From Semisulcospira habei (Eukaryota; Mollusca; Gastropoda; Semisulcospiridae): DNA of 64,000 bases. Positions 63,890 to 64,000 of this stretch are shown piece by piece. The notes under the pieces were generated by a model. That model had not been told where the DNA came from. It ran no database searches and saw only the letters and a program-made list of their open reading frames with translations. A program made the position numbers and the translations under genes. The DNA lies in contig BTPG01000002.1 in assembly GCA_036245525.1 (NCBI GenBank), positions 127,807,558 through 127,871,557 on the forward strand, written 5' to 3'. Positions within the stretch are counted from its first letter, which is position 1. Every line of letters starts with the position of its first letter.

Positions 63890-64000
63890 AATCCTCAATG
63901 CACAACAATGTTCTGACTGAGAATGAGGAACTTTGACTTAAAGATCATGGTCCCGGTAGACATTCTTGAAGAGATGAACACCCATTTGCCGAGTGACATA

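Overview
This window looks like non-coding, repeat-dense nuclear DNA from an invertebrate animal. A marine mollusc such as a gastropod is my best guess, but the sequence alone does not settle it. Evidence: no dense or operonic ORFs, long di-, tri- and tetranucleotide arrays, tRNA-derived SINEs with target-site duplications, degraded non-LTR retrotransposons of three types, and about ninety short palindromic elements of the MITE kind. I found no convincing host gene. One possible 50-codon exon (about 7796-7951) is flagged at low confidence. The longest open frames lie in a 43-bp minisatellite (9970-11187) and in retrotransposon remains.

Layout. 0-1.1 kb: an array of 24/25-bp units. 1.4-9.8 kb: scattered hairpin elements, a SINE with perfect target-site duplications, a Penelope-like hammerhead-type motif and CA/GT arrays. 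10.0-11.1 kb: 25 copies of a 43-bp minisatellite. 13.85-17.3 kb: a TTGTTGATTGTTTATG-type minisatellite split by a 2.2-kb non-LTR retrotransposon. 20-22.2 kb: hairpins, a possible solo LTR and a second SINE. 22.5-30 kb: dense TTAA-bounded hairpins and a 612-bp TTAA element. 30.27-31.79 kb: an RTE-like retrotransposon inserted in a hairpin element. 32-60.7 kb: the densest hairpin region, with nested and back-to-back insertions. 61-63.5 kb: CT arrays and a CR1/Jockey/L2-like reverse transcriptase remnant with a 372-codon open frame. 63.8 kb: a sequence-divergent hairpin of the same architecture.

The dominant signal is the hairpin system. Families called here A (arm GCAAGAGGCATAGATCC), B (arm CGACCATGATAGTTCAAGGG), C (arm CGAGACGTGCCG), D (arm GGCTGTCGGTAGCG) and F (arm CTGACGATACCGTTCGGC) have unrelated palindromic cores. 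All five share ends of the form TTAACYCHTT...AADGRGTTAA. TTAA plus a CCY-like start is what piggyBac-type transposition would give, so one transposase may mobilise all of them. Two further observations stand out. The two arms of a single copy repeatedly share copy-specific substitutions, as if one arm were copied onto the other. Neighbouring elements also often share one TTAA, as if inserted end to end.

Family letters are my own labels. No database search was possible, so clade names for the retrotransposons come from protein motifs and remain provisional.
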